This document shows, one piece after another, positions 42,650 to 52,066 of a DNA stretch of 64,000 nucleotides. The position numbers were made by a program, and so were the translations under genes. Below the pieces are notes generated by a model that saw nothing but the letters and a program-made list of their open reading frames with translations, did not search any database and had not been told where the DNA came from. The stretch covers positions 248,001 through 312,000 of the forward strand of contig NZ_JAGIAW010000001.1 in NCBI RefSeq assembly GCF_017744655.1. The letters are read 5' to 3'. The first letter of the stretch is position 1, and every line of letters starts with the position of its first letter. The stretch is from Devosia sp. (GTDB taxonomy: Bacteria > Pseudomonadota > Alphaproteobacteria > Rhizobiales > Devosiaceae).

Positions 42650-43138
42650 ATGCCGATGCTGGGGTTTTCACGTCTGGGTTTTCCTGCGGCACTGATGGCG
42701 GGGTTTTTGGGAACCGCGGCCATGGGGCAGGAGGTGCCGGAGGGCTGGCACCTGCAGGAAGAGGATATGAGCGGGGTCAACGACCTGTTTCTGGCCTGGT
42801 ACGAGCCGGGCAGCGGCGATGTGGCGATCGCGGTGAATTGCCAGGAGGGGTATGCCGACGTGGTGCTCACCATCTATGTGGATGGGCCGGCGGCGCCGGG
42901 CGCGAAGCCGGCGACGGTCGTGCTGGAGGGAGCGGGGACACGCTTTGGCTTCGAGAGCGAGATCAGCGACTACAATGGCTATTCGGTCGGCACGATTACC
43001 AGTTTCGGGCCGGAATTGACGGCGCTGCTGCGCGGCGGGTTTGCGGTCAGCGTGGGTGGCGCGGTTTTGGGTGAATTCGGCGCCAAGAGCGGCAAGGGGG
43101 AAATCGACCGGATTCTGGAGGCCTGCCCGGCGGGTTAG
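42650..43138 (+). CDS. Secreted protein of unknown function
   Basis: 162 residues with a signal peptide (MLGFSRLGFPAALMAGFLGTAAMG) and a mature part of beta-like text: YEPGSGDVAIAVNCQEGYADVVLTIYVDG, GTRFGFESEISDYNGYSVGTI, and two cysteines far apart. GGAGGGG stands before the tandem ATGs at 42650 and 42656; the second has better spacing. It is 2 bases upstream of the next gene, so likely co-transcribed. Family not recognised. Confidence 0.75.
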   Translation: MPMLGFSRLGFPAALMAGFLGTAAMGQEVPEGWHLQEEDMSGVNDLFLAWYEPGSGDVAIAVNCQEGYADVVLTIYVDGPAAPGAKPATVVLEGAGTRFGFESEISDYNGYSVGTITSFGPELTALLRGGFAVSVGGAVLGEFGAKSGKGEIDRILEACPAG

Positions 43139-43140
43139 GC

Positions 43141-43617
43141 ATGGACCGGACTGTTCATATCTACACCGATCGCGGCGCGATCAGCATTCTGCTGGTGGCG
43201 ATCAAGGGTGCCATGGTGGTGTTCGGGATTTTTATCCTTGCCCAGGCGTTTTTGCGCGGCGAAGTGGGGCAGGTGCTGTGGGTCGGGCTGGTGCTGGTTT
43301 TGGGCGGCGCGGTGTTTGGCGGTTATGACTTGGTCAAACTGCTCGACCGCTCGCCGCAATTGACGTTTTCGCCGGAGGGTTTTGTCGATCATCGCGTGGC
43401 CCGGCCGGCGGTCATTCCCTGGGAAAAATTCGGGTCGTTCGGCTATCGCGGCGGCGGGTCCTCGGGCTGGACACTGGAGCTTTTTCTCGCCGATGGCGGG
43501 CACGTGCTGGTGCCGGCAAGCCATCTGGCGGTGACGCCGAAGGGGTTGGCGCGGCTGGTGCAGGAATATGCGCCGCGGGCCGAGGTGGATAAGCGGTTTC
43601 GGCTTTGGTTGGGGTGA
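43141..43617 (+). CDS. STM3941-like membrane protein
   Basis: 158 residues: two N-terminal helices (ISILLVAIKGAMVVFGIFILAQAFL and VLWVGLVLVLGGAVFGGYDLVKLL), then a cytoplasmic PH-like part (PQLTFSPEGFVDHRVARPAVIPWEKFGSFGYRG, LELFLADGGHVLVPASHL). The layout recalls the STM3941 family; function unknown. Last ordinary gene before the atypical SIR2 gene. Confidence 0.7.
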   Translation: MDRTVHIYTDRGAISILLVAIKGAMVVFGIFILAQAFLRGEVGQVLWVGLVLVLGGAVFGGYDLVKLLDRSPQLTFSPEGFVDHRVARPAVIPWEKFGSFGYRGGGSSGWTLELFLADGGHVLVPASHLAVTPKGLARLVQEYAPRAEVDKRFRLWLG

Positions 43618-43666
43618 GGAGCGAAATATCCTGTTAGTATACTGAATACACGACATTACGAATTCT

Positions 43667-43692
43667 TACTCAACGACCTACAATGTTGAGTA
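43667..43692 (+). promoter_or_regulatory. Hairpin next to the ribosome binding site of the SIR2 gene
   Basis: TACTCAAC, 10-base loop, GTTGAGTA: an 8-bp perfect stem whose right arm ends at 43692, where AGGAGGGG (43692-43699) begins. ATG is at 43703. The hairpin could limit ribosome access, or mark an operator. A TATACT at 43638-43643 may be the -10; no clear -35. Confidence 0.5.
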
Positions 43693-43702
43693 GGAGGGGC
43701 GT

Positions 43703-46700
43703 ATGACACTTGAATTTACACTTCCACCACAACTGTCTCGAGAGGTTTCCGAGGGGCGAGCAGTTTTGTTCCTAGGCGCCGGAGCATCGTTCGGCGCGCA
43801 AGATGACAGGGGCAATACAATACCTCTTGCTGGTGAGTTGGGAGAGCTCCTAGCGAGAGAGTTCCTTACATCCTATGATCCATCGGAGCCATTCTCGGTA
43901 ATATACGACTATTGTTGTAGCTCTGCGGATACTCGGCGCGTTCAATCCTATTTGCGCAAAGTCCTCGAGCCGTTTCAGCCAGCCTCCTACCATAAGCTGT
44001 TACCTACACTGCCGTGGCACGGCATCGCTGGTACCAACTATGACCTGATCGTGGAACGTGCTTTTGGTGGCGTTCCTGGTGTGTTGCCGCTGGCGCCGAT
44101 TAGAGATGATGCGGATTCGATTGAGGACGCCCGCACAGACGGCAAGCTTCCCTATCTGAAGTTACATGGCTGTTTGACGAAGGCAGATGTGGTCGATCCC
44201 AGTATGATCGCCAGCACCGAACAGCTCATTCGCTTTCGCGAAGGCCGCAGACTACAGCTGAGCATGTTTATGGAATGGGCTCAAACAAAAACGATAATCT
44301 TCGTTGGATATAGACTTTTAGATCCAAATATCAGAACCCTATTTCAAGAGATAATTGCGAGTGGAGATAATAGGCCGCTGCACTATATCGTACTTCCAAA
44401 TCAGCGACCTGAAGCTTACAGGTATTGGTCAGATCGGAGAGTTCAGCTGATCGATGGAACATTTGAAGGATTTCTGCGCGCCTTGAGCGGCGTGATTGAC
44501 AAAAATACAGCAACGCTAAGTGGCGTTTTGTCTAGAATGTCTTCTACGTCATTCTCTCGTTACATTGATCGACCGGGCGGCGAGGAGAGTGCGCCTCTAG
44601 CGGACTACTTAAACAAAAGGATACAGCACGTCAGTCCGGACAAAATTATTCCGGCTGCTGACGCGAAGAGATTTTACAGCGGTTTCAATCAGGGCTGGGC
44701 GCCAATAGCCGCCAATTTGGACATAGCGCGGCCGATAGGTAGGGATCTTCTGCTGGATCAGGTGGTCCCAAACCGATCAAAGAAACAACCAAGGTTAATC
44801 ATCGTAAAGGGGCATGCTGGGTCCGGTAAAACAGTAATGCTTCGCCGTACAGCTTGGGACGCATTTCATCGGTACGAGCGAATGGTGTTCTTTGTTGCCA
44901 GAGAAAATGTCTTATCCGTTCCAGCATTCCTAGAGATGGCGAACCTGTCATCTATCGAGCCGTATATATTTATCGACAATCTAGAGGAGCATCGCCAAGA
45001 TGTTGAGAAATTTATGGCAGAATTCTCTAGAGTTGGTCATTCCGCAACTATTGTTGCTGCCGTAGACACCAATCATTGGAATATGGTTTGTCTAAATCTT
45101 CACCCATTAGTGGATGATGAATATGACATGCGATATCTTTCAATGCCGGAAATTGATGAGCTATTAGAGAAACTTAAGAATCACAATTCACTTGGGTCTT
45201 TGAAGGACAAATCAATAGAAGAGCAGCGCGATGAGCTGAAAGAATTGTTCGGGCGGCAGTTGATCGTTGCTCTTTTAGAGGCCACCAATGGAGCGCCACT
45301 CTACAATATACTTGCGAACGAGTATCGCTCCATAGAGCCTGTTGAGGCTAGAAATTTGTATCTGAACATTTGTTCTCTGCATCGATTTGGCCCTCCGGTG
45401 AGGGCGGGGCTCATTTCGAGGCTCAGCGGAGTGAATTTCGATGAGTTCAAGTCGAAACTTCTACCGCCTCTGGAGCAGATCGTGCGGCTTCGTGATGACG
45501 CTCGAACGGGCGATGTCGTATATGAAGCGCGCCATACCCACATCGCGAGTGTGGTATATGAACAGGCGTTTCAAGAAGAAGATGCCAGATTTGACAATGT
45601 TATTGATATTGTAAATCAATTAAATTTGGCATTTTCCTATGACTCAGAAGTTCTTTACCAGATAATGAAGGCAGAAAATCTAAGGAAGACATTTGTTAGC
45701 AGGGCGAGAGGACGCCTGGTATATGATGCGGCCGAGGAGGTTGCGGGGCCGAACTTTGGACTGCTGCACCAGCGAGCCATTTTTGAAATGAATTCAGCGG
45801 TGACTTTCGCCGATTTGGATCTAGCTAAGGAGATGCTGGTCCGTGCAGGCAGAGTTGATGGCGGTGGAGCCCGAAGCCTCAAGCACACGGAGGCGGAAAT
45901 TGAGCTGCGCAGATCTCGACTGGCGACGGATCCTCTGGAGCGAGAAAGCTACCGAAAGTACGCCATCGAATTGGCCTCTGACCTGACAACTGGTGGTGCT
46001 GGTAGTTCTTACCCTTGGCATACAATCCTCAAAGCGAAGATAGATCGCGTCAAGGACGTCATAGAGTTGTCGGGTAGTGATGACCGCGTCGCATTTGCGG
46101 AGCTAGACGACGCCATTACCGATGCGGAATCCTCCATTCGAAGAGCATTGCAGCGTTTTCCAAACGAAGCTGTACTGGTAGCTGAGGAAGGCAATCTTCA
46201 GCAAATACTCGCTCATTCCACGAGGGCGGAAGAGGCGTTTAGGCGCGCGTTTGATCTGAATCCGCGAAGTTCTCTTATTGCCAAGAAACTAGCGCTGGTC
46301 CGACGTGCCAAAGAGGACCTTCCTGGTGCGATCGACGTCCTTCGCCGCTCGTTGGAGCATAACCCTGGCGACGGCTCACTGCACTATGAACTGGCACGTA
46401 CTCTAATGTCTCTTTCGCCAGACGCAGATCTGTCGAACAGCCAGGAGATATTGTACCACTTGAAGCGTGCGCATCATCAAGGCGCAAAGGACCAGCAGGT
46501 GAAATTCTGGTATGCTCGGCAATTGTCATTGTCCGGACAGTGGGAAGAGGCCCGGCCGCTGTTCACTGACATGGGGGCTCTGAGAGTTCCAATTGAAGAC
46601 AAAAAGCGCGTCAGAGGCATAATTCGCGATAGTGCTAATCAGAACTTGGTGTGCACTGGGCGAGTGGTGGTCGCGAGGGAAACCTATGCGCTGGTAGAGG

Positions 46701-46837
46701 ACGACAGGTTCTCTTTTGTGGCCATAGTTGCTGGTAAGGACATGCCCTTGACCGGAGTAAGGGAAGGGCAAGCTCTAAAATATGAAGTGGGGTTTACGCT
46801 GAAGGGCCCGCAGGCCATCAACGTAATATCCTACTAG
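43703..46837 (+). CDS. SIR2-like / P-loop NTPase / TPR / OB-type multidomain protein (putative antiphage effector)
   Basis: 1044 residues, no signal peptide or membrane helix. (1) 1-270: SIR2-like NAD-consuming domain with FLGAGAS (23-29), GTNYD (110-114), KLHG (153-156, catalytic His155) and FVGYRLLDPNI (200-210). (2) About 340-620: P-loop NTPase with GHAGSGKT (370-377) and a Walker-B-like YIFIDN (421-426), STAND-like. (3) About 680-960: helical repeats ending in TPRs (RAEEAFRRAFDLNPRS, GAIDVLRRSLEHNPGD). (4) 983-1044: a small beta domain resembling a cold-shock/S1 OB fold. SIR2-STAND and SIR2-TPR proteins elsewhere sense phage and deplete NAD+. The gene is visibly AT-richer than its neighbours, uses ATA, AGA and TTA codons freely, and stands alone between a membrane-protein gene and uvrB. 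Function inferred from architecture. Confidence 0.85.
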   Translation: MTLEFTLPPQLSREVSEGRAVLFLGAGASFGAQDDRGNTIPLAGELGELLAREFLTSYDPSEPFSVIYDYCCSSADTRRVQSYLRKVLEPFQPASYHKLLPTLPWHGIAGTNYDLIVERAFGGVPGVLPLAPIRDDADSIEDARTDGKLPYLKLHGCLTKADVVDPSMIASTEQLIRFREGRRLQLSMFMEWAQTKTIIFVGYRLLDPNIRTLFQEIIASGDNRPLHYIVLPNQRPEAYRYWSDRRVQLIDGTFEGFLRALSGVIDKNTATLSGVLSRMSSTSFSRYIDRPGGEESAPLADYLNKRIQHVSPDKIIPAADAKRFYSGFNQGWAPIAANLDIARPIGRDLLLDQVVPNRSKKQPRLIIVKGHAGSGKTVMLRRTAWDAFHRYERMVFFVARENVLSVPAFLEMANLSSIEPYIFIDNLEEHRQDVEKFMAEFSRVGHSATIVAAVDTNHWNMVCLNLHPLVDDEYDMRYLSMPEIDELLEKLKNHNSLGSLKDKSIEEQRDELKELFGRQLIVALLEATNGAPLYNILANEYRSIEPVEARNLYLNICSLHRFGPPVRAGLISRLSGVNFDEFKSKLLPPLEQIVRLRDDARTGDVVYEARHTHIASVVYEQAFQEEDARFDNVIDIVNQLNLAFSYDSEVLYQIMKAENLRKTFVSRARGRLVYDAAEEVAGPNFGLLHQRAIFEMNSAVTFADLDLAKEMLVRAGRVDGGGARSLKHTEAEIELRRSRLATDPLERESYRKYAIELASDLTTGGAGSSYPWHTILKAKIDRVKDVIELSGSDDRVAFAELDDAITDAESSIRRALQRFPNEAVLVAEEGNLQQILAHSTRAEEAFRRAFDLNPRSSLIAKKLALVRRAKEDLPGAIDVLRRSLEHNPGDGSLHYELARTLMSLSPDADLSNSQEILYHLKRAHHQGAKDQQVKFWYARQLSLSGQWEEARPLFTDMGALRVPIEDKKRVRGIIRDSANQNLVCTGRVVVARETYALVEDDRFSFVAIVAGKDMPLTGVREGQALKYEVGFTLKGPQAINVISY

Positions 46838-46849
46838 GAGTCAGAGTGC

Positions 46850-49456
46850 TCAGTCCACTTCCCCCGACAACGTATCCAACTCCATCTCGCGCAGCCGCTT
46901 GACCTCGTCGCGGAGCCTTGCTGCCTTCTCGAATTCCAGGTTCGTCGCGGCTTCGCGCATTTCGCGTTCGAGGTCTTTGATGACCGTCGCGAGGTTGTCG
47001 CCGGTGACGACCTTTTCTTTGCCGTCCTTGCCTTTGCCAATTGAGATCGTGACGTGGTCTTGTTCGTAGACGCTGTCGACGATGTCGTTGATGCGGGCTT
47101 TTACGCTCTGGGGCGTGATGCCGTTGGCGGTGTTGTAGGCGATCTGCTTTTCGCGGCGCCGGGTGGTCTCGGCCAGGGCGCGTTCCATGGAGCCGGTTTC
47201 TTTGTCGGCATAAAGGATCACGCGGCCATCGACGTTGCGCGCGGCGCGGCCGATGGTCTGGATGAGACTGGTTTCGGAGCGGAGGAAGCCTTCCTTGTCG
47301 GCGTCCAGAATGGCGACGAGGCCGCATTCGGGGATGTCGAGGCCTTCGCGCAGCAGGTTGATGCCCACCAGCACGTCGAAGGCGCCGAGGCGCAGATCGC
47401 GGATGATCTCGATGCGCTCGATGGTGTCGACGTCGGAGTGCATGTAGCGCACGCGAATACCCTGCTCGTGCATGTATTCGGTGAGGTCTTCGGCCATCTT
47501 CTTGGTGAGGACCGTGCAGAGGGTGCGGTAGCCCTTGTTGATGGTCTGGCGGATCTCGTCGATGACGTCGTCCACCTGATGGGTGGCGGGGCGGATTTCG
47601 ACCGGGGGATCGATGAGGCCGGTGGGGCGGATGACCTGTTCGGCAAAGACGCCGCCGGCCTGTTCCATTTCCCATGAGCCGGGCGTTGCCGAGACATAGA
47701 CCGATTGCGGGCGCATGGCGTTCCACTCCTCGAAGCGGAGGGGGCGGTTGTCCATGCAGCTCGGGAGGCGGAAGCCGTATTCGGCGAGGGTCGCCTTGCG
47801 GCGAAGGTCGCCGCGATACATGGCGCCGAGCTGGCCGATGGTGACGTGGCTTTCGTCGACGAAGACCAGCGCATTGTCGGGCAGGTATTCGAAGAGCGTC
47901 GGAGGGGGCTCGCCGGGGCGGCGGCCGGAGAAGTAGCGGGAATAGTTTTCGATGCCGGCGCAGGAGCCGGTGGCTTCCATCATTTCGAGATCGAAGAGGG
48001 TGCGCTGTTCCAAGCGCTGGGCTTCGAGGAAGCGGCCAGCGCCGTTGAGTTCCTGCAGGCGGCCCGCCAGCTCCTGGCGGATCATCTTTATGGCGCCGGT
48101 GGTGGTGGCGCGGGGGGTGACGTGGTGCGAGTTCGCATAGATGCGGATGAATTTTCGTTCGCCGATGGTCTTGCCGGTCAGCGGATCGAATTCGACGATC
48201 TTTTCGATCTGGTTGCCGAAGAGCGAGACGCGCCAGGCGGCGTCTTCATAGTGGGACGGGAAGATTTCCACCGTGTCGCCGCGGACGCGGAAGGAGCCGC
48301 GGGTGAAGGCCTGCTCGTTGCGCTTGTATTGCAGGGCGACGAGCTTTTGCAGCATTTCGCGCTGGTCGATGCTCTCGCCCTGGTGCACGTCGATGATCAT
48401 GGCGGAATAGCCTTCCACCGAGCCGATGCCGTAAATGCACGACACCGAGGCGACGATGATGACGTCGTCGCGCTCCATCAGCGCCCGCGTCGCCGAGTGG
48501 CGCATGCGGTCGATCTGCTCGTTGATGGTGGATTCCTTCTCGATATAGGTGTCCGTGCGCGGAACGTAGGCCTCCGGCTGGTAGTAGTCGTAGTAGGACA
48601 CGAAATATTCGACGGCGTTTTCCGGGAAGAAGTGCTTGAACTCGCCATAGAGCTGGGCGGCGAGGGTTTTGTTGGGCGCGAGGATCAGGGCCGGGCGCTG
48701 GGTGCGCATGATGGTCTGGGCGACGGTGAAGGTTTTGCCTGAGCCGGTGACGCCGAGGAGGACCTGGTCGGTTTCGCCGTTGGAAATGCCTTCCACCAGT
48801 TCGCCGATGGCGGTGGGCTGGTCGCCGCGGGGCTCGTAGTCGGTCACGAGCTTGAAGGGTTTTCCTCCCTCAAGTTTCTCTGGGCGTTCCGGGCGGTGGG
48901 GGACCCATGGCGAAGAACCTTCCACTTCCTTGCGGCCGTGGAGAATGATCTGTTCGAGCGCCTTCACCGTGGCGGTGACGCCGACGGTGGTCGCGTTTTC
49001 GAGGGACTCGCCCTTGCGGGCTTTGTTCTTTTTGACCGAGGCGTCGAGAGCTTCGCGCAGCTTGGCCTGGGCTTCTGGGTCGGCAGCGGCGGCGCGGGAG
49101 ATGTCGCGGGCGGTTACTGCCTTAGAGGGCATGTGGCCGAAGCCGGCTTGCGGGGCTTCGCCAAAGCCGTCGAAGTCGACGCGGTCGACGGAATTGATCT
49201 TGGTCTTGCCGGCCTTGGCGGCCATGCCGGTGGCGGTGTCGTAGTTCGACTTGGTGGTGCGGCGCTTTTCGAGCGGGGTTTTGGGAGCAGCCGCTTCCTT
49301 CTCGGCCGCGTCGGCGCGATCAAGGGCGCGCTTGTTCTTCATGCGCTCGGCATAGAGCGGCTTATTGGCCAGAAGGTCCTCGGCCTTTTCGATCTCGGCG
49401 AAGAACTCGTCGATGGAAAATTCGGCTTTGCCGGGGCGAGTCGTCTTGGGGGCCAT
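46850..49456 (-). CDS. uvrB: Excinuclease ABC subunit B
   Basis: Damage-verifying helicase of nucleotide excision repair. 868 residues. The core from about residue 200 ([25 protein letters not shown]) has Walker A GVTGSGKT, the beta-hairpin region [27 protein letters not shown], helicase motifs to GRAARN, and a C-terminal UVR coiled coil ([32 protein letters not shown]) that binds UvrC. About 190 extra N-terminal residues, Ala/Lys/Glu-rich and low in complexity, are usual in Rhizobiales. Convergent with the SIR2 gene, 12 bases apart. Confidence 0.97.
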   Translation of the reverse strand: MAPKTTRPGKAEFSIDEFFAEIEKAEDLLANKPLYAERMKNKRALDRADAAEKEAAAPKTPLEKRRTTKSNYDTATGMAAKAGKTKINSVDRVDFDGFGEAPQAGFGHMPSKAVTARDISRAAAADPEAQAKLREALDASVKKNKARKGESLENATTVGVTATVKALEQIILHGRKEVEGSSPWVPHRPERPEKLEGGKPFKLVTDYEPRGDQPTAIGELVEGISNGETDQVLLGVTGSGKTFTVAQTIMRTQRPALILAPNKTLAAQLYGEFKHFFPENAVEYFVSYYDYYQPEAYVPRTDTYIEKESTINEQIDRMRHSATRALMERDDVIIVASVSCIYGIGSVEGYSAMIIDVHQGESIDQREMLQKLVALQYKRNEQAFTRGSFRVRGDTVEIFPSHYEDAAWRVSLFGNQIEKIVEFDPLTGKTIGERKFIRIYANSHHVTPRATTTGAIKMIRQELAGRLQELNGAGRFLEAQRLEQRTLFDLEMMEATGSCAGIENYSRYFSGRRPGEPPPTLFEYLPDNALVFVDESHVTIGQLGAMYRGDLRRKATLAEYGFRLPSCMDNRPLRFEEWNAMRPQSVYVSATPGSWEMEQAGGVFAEQVIRPTGLIDPPVEIRPATHQVDDVIDEIRQTINKGYRTLCTVLTKKMAEDLTEYMHEQGIRVRYMHSDVDTIERIEIIRDLRLGAFDVLVGINLLREGLDIPECGLVAILDADKEGFLRSETSLIQTIGRAARNVDGRVILYADKETGSMERALAETTRRREKQIAYNTANGITPQSVKARINDIVDSVYEQDHVTISIGKGKDGKEKVVTGDNLATVIKDLEREMREAATNLEFEKAARLRDEVKRLREMELDTLSGEVD

Positions 49457-49584
49457 GGCGCGGGCTCTTCTTCAGCAGAACGGATGGTGCAGGGTGACCC
49501 TAAGATGGGTGTCCTGTCACGCAATGTCAGCAGGGAAACGGAGCGCGGCTCTTAACATATTGTGAACGGAGAGGGAACGGGGCC

Positions 49585-50982
49585 TCAGGCTGCGTCGGCC
49601 TTGGCCTCAGCGTCGGCAGTGTCTGCGGGGGCCGGGGCTTCGACGATGCCGTTGATGCGGGCGAAGCCGCGTTTCAGGGCAGCGAAGACGTCGGGGTCGA
49701 TGGCTGTGCCGACGCCACGCTCCATGGTTTCGAAGGCGGTGTGGACCGGCATGGCCTTGCGATAGGGGCGGTCGGCGGTGAGGGCGTCGAAAATATCGGC
49801 GGCCGTGACGATGCGGGTGTCGCGGTCGATCTCGGCGGCGCCGATGCCGAAGGGGTAACCCTTGCGGTCGAGCCGTTCGTGGTGGTCGCCGGCGATGCGG
49901 GCCATGGAGCGGAAGGCGCTGATCTTGGAGAGAATGATGCGGCCGAGTTGCGAGTGGCTGCGGACCTGCTCCCATTCGTCCTCGTCGAGCGGGCCGTTCT
50001 TGTCGAGCACGGTATTGGAAACGCCGAGCTTGCCGATATCGTGGAGAAGAGCGGCGCGCTTGAGCCAGCGGCGGTGTTCGGCATCGTAGCCGAGCTCTTC
50101 GGCGATGAGATCGGCGAAGAGGGAAACGCGGTCGCTGTGGCCGGCAGTGAAGGGGCTCTTGGCGTCGACCACCTGCGCAAAGCCGGCGGCAATGTCGTCG
50201 AGATAGTCTTCGTCGACCGAGCGCACGAGGGTTTGCGGTTCGAGATCGGCGACGCGATCCGGCAGGTCATTGGCAAGGAGCGGAAGCCAGAAGAAGGCGT
50301 CGCTTTCCAAGGTCGCGACGATCGAGACCAGTTCCGGGTCGAACCAGCGGCCGGACCTGCTTTTCACTTCCGCGACGGCGGCGGGCGCGCCGCCGCGCAT
50401 GAAGAAGACGTCGACCACCTGCGAGATCAGGGCAATGCGGGCAAAGAGGGAGATATCGCGGCCGCGACGCTGTAGCGGCTGGCCGGAGCCGTCCCAGTGT
50501 TCGTCGAGGTCGAGAATGCCGTGCGCAACGGCTTCCGAGAAATGCATGTTGCGGACGATGTCGGCGCCGCGCTGGCAGCGCGTTTCGATCAGTTCGCGAG
50601 CGATTTCGCCGCTGCTGCGCGCAACACTGATCATGGTCTGCAGGCGTTCGACGAAGCCGGATTTTCGCGCCGTGTTGGCGAGCAAAAACCGCAAAACCTC
50701 AGGAAGCTTGTTGTCGATCAGCTTGTAGGAGCCTTTGAAGCTCAGGTCGTCGGTTAGATAGAGCTTGCAGATACGCGCGGCATTGGAGCTGCAGCCGATG
50801 TCCTTGAGCAGGAGCGTGTAATAGAGGTCGGACAGGGATGCTTCGGAAAGTCCCAGGCGCTTGCCGATATGCATGCCGATCCAGCAGCAGCGCAGGCTAT
50901 GGCCGATCGGCTGACCCTCGGTGAGGTCCAGGGCGTAGCTGAGCGCACCCACGACTTCCGAGAGATGAACGACGTCCTTCAT
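49585..50982 (-). CDS. HD-GYP cyclic-di-GMP phosphodiesterase with degenerate second copy
   Basis: 465 residues with two HD-GYP-like halves. The C-terminal half is intact: GHSDRV (281-286), HDIGKLGV (314-321), HHERLDRKGYPFG (367-379), then TAADIFDALTADRPYR. The N-terminal half keeps the layout but has LKDIG where HDIG is expected (Asp61 without its His) and DGSGQP (164-169) in place of DGxGYP, so it is probably catalytically dead and regulatory. No sensor domain or membrane helix. Lowers c-di-GMP, affecting motility and biofilm. It is 128 bases upstream of uvrB. Confidence 0.9.
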   Translation of the reverse strand: MKDVVHLSEVVGALSYALDLTEGQPIGHSLRCCWIGMHIGKRLGLSEASLSDLYYTLLLKDIGCSSNAARICKLYLTDDLSFKGSYKLIDNKLPEVLRFLLANTARKSGFVERLQTMISVARSSGEIARELIETRCQRGADIVRNMHFSEAVAHGILDLDEHWDGSGQPLQRRGRDISLFARIALISQVVDVFFMRGGAPAAVAEVKSRSGRWFDPELVSIVATLESDAFFWLPLLANDLPDRVADLEPQTLVRSVDEDYLDDIAAGFAQVVDAKSPFTAGHSDRVSLFADLIAEELGYDAEHRRWLKRAALLHDIGKLGVSNTVLDKNGPLDEDEWEQVRSHSQLGRIILSKISAFRSMARIAGDHHERLDRKGYPFGIGAAEIDRDTRIVTAADIFDALTADRPYRKAMPVHTAFETMERGVGTAIDPDVFAALKRGFARINGIVEAPAPADTADAEAKADAA

Positions 50983-51193
50983 GCCTGCACTCCCATGCTT
51001 CCATGTTCAGTTCTAAGGGAAAACTCTTAATGGGAAGCATCGGGCGTCCATCGCATTGGATGGGCCGCGTGTGGTTGGGGTCGTTTCACCCTTTCTTTGG
51101 AGCGACGAAATGGCCTCGTATTGTCGCGTTTTCGGTCCTCGGGTGAGGGCCGAGAAGGGAAGTGGGGGGCCACTTTTCCTGCTTAGAGCTGGG

Positions 51194-52066
51194 TCAGCAG
51201 GCGGGGATGGGGTTTTCCGCCCATACGGCTGACATCTTGGCGATGCTGGAGAGATGTGACCCACCCATGGGGTCGAACATGCCGTGGTCGAGACCGGGGA
51301 ATTCCCAATAGGTCAGGTTGCATCTGATGTCGGTGGTGAAGGCATCGGCTGTGGCGCGGGCGGCGGCGAGGGGCGAGGAGGTGTCTAGGCCGCCCTGGAT
51401 GAGGAGAAAGGGCGTATCGGTCTCGCGCATATAGTCGATGGAGCGGTGATCGAGAATGTCGGCCCAGAAGCGATAGGCGTGGCCGGCAAAGAGCTCGCTG
51501 CTGTCGGGATTGGCACGGGCGGCGGCGAAGCCGGCCTCGATAAATGCATGGCCTTCAGGCGGAACGGTGCTTTTCACCATGTCGCCAAAACTGGTGCCGG
51601 TGGCGGAGGAGAAGATGATGGCGGCATCGGGATCGAGCCTGCTGGCGAGGATAGCCATGGCCAGGCCACCTTCGGAGCCGCCGAAAAGGACGAGGTGGCC
51701 GGGCTGCGGGCCGAGCGCGGAAAGGACGGCTTCGTAGTCGTCGATGCGTTGCGAGACGGTATAGCGATCATAGAACTCGGTGGGGCAATTGCCTTCGTCG
51801 ATGTCCATCTCCGGCGCGATGCCGGCTTTTTCGACGATCAGGGTGTGATAGGCGGAGAAGGCGGCGCGGACGGTGGCGAGCGCGGCATTTTGGGCGCCGG
51901 GGCGGCAGCCGGAACCCTGGCTGAGGACGAGGAGGCCGGCGACGGGTTCGGCGGCGCGGTCGATTGTGTAATGGATTAGACTGCCGTCCGGGCGGGCGAG
52001 GTCATGGGCTTCCGGGGCCGCGCTGGCCGCGCCGGTGAGCATGACAAGGGCGACGAGGCTTTTCAT
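51194..52066 (-). CDS. Secreted alpha/beta hydrolase
   Basis: 290 residues. Signal peptide MKSLVALVMLTGAASA; nucleophile elbow GGSEGG; an Asp-bearing LIQGGLDTSSPLAAARA; and a late His in FPGLDHGMFDP complete the triad. Prolyl-oligopeptidase or dienelactone-hydrolase-like. Third gene of a PadR-membrane protein-hydrolase operon; ATG overlaps the upstream stop by four bases. Natural substrate unknown. Confidence 0.87.
   Translation of the reverse strand: MKSLVALVMLTGAASAAPEAHDLARPDGSLIHYTIDRAAEPVAGLLVLSQGSGCRPGAQNAALATVRAAFSAYHTLIVEKAGIAPEMDIDEGNCPTEFYDRYTVSQRIDDYEAVLSALGPQPGHLVLFGGSEGGLAMAILASRLDPDAAIIFSSATGTSFGDMVKSTVPPEGHAFIEAGFAAARANPDSSELFAGHAYRFWADILDHRSIDYMRETDTPFLLIQGGLDTSSPLAAARATADAFTTDIRCNLTYWEFPGLDHGMFDPMGGSHLSSIAKMSAVWAENPIPAC

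Noticed and set aside
42184..43074. Plus-strand open frame of 296 codons and a minus-strand frame at 42256-42873
   Set aside because: Arg/Gly-rich shadow composition, no ribosome site, and both overlap the better-supported secreted-protein gene at 42650.
43618..46849. Prophage or integrative element carrying the SIR2 gene
   Set aside because: No integrase, tRNA target, phage structural gene or direct repeats at either edge; only one atypical gene is present.
47705..48742. Plus-strand frame antisense to uvrB
   Set aside because: Shadow of uvrB, with no motif or ribosome site.
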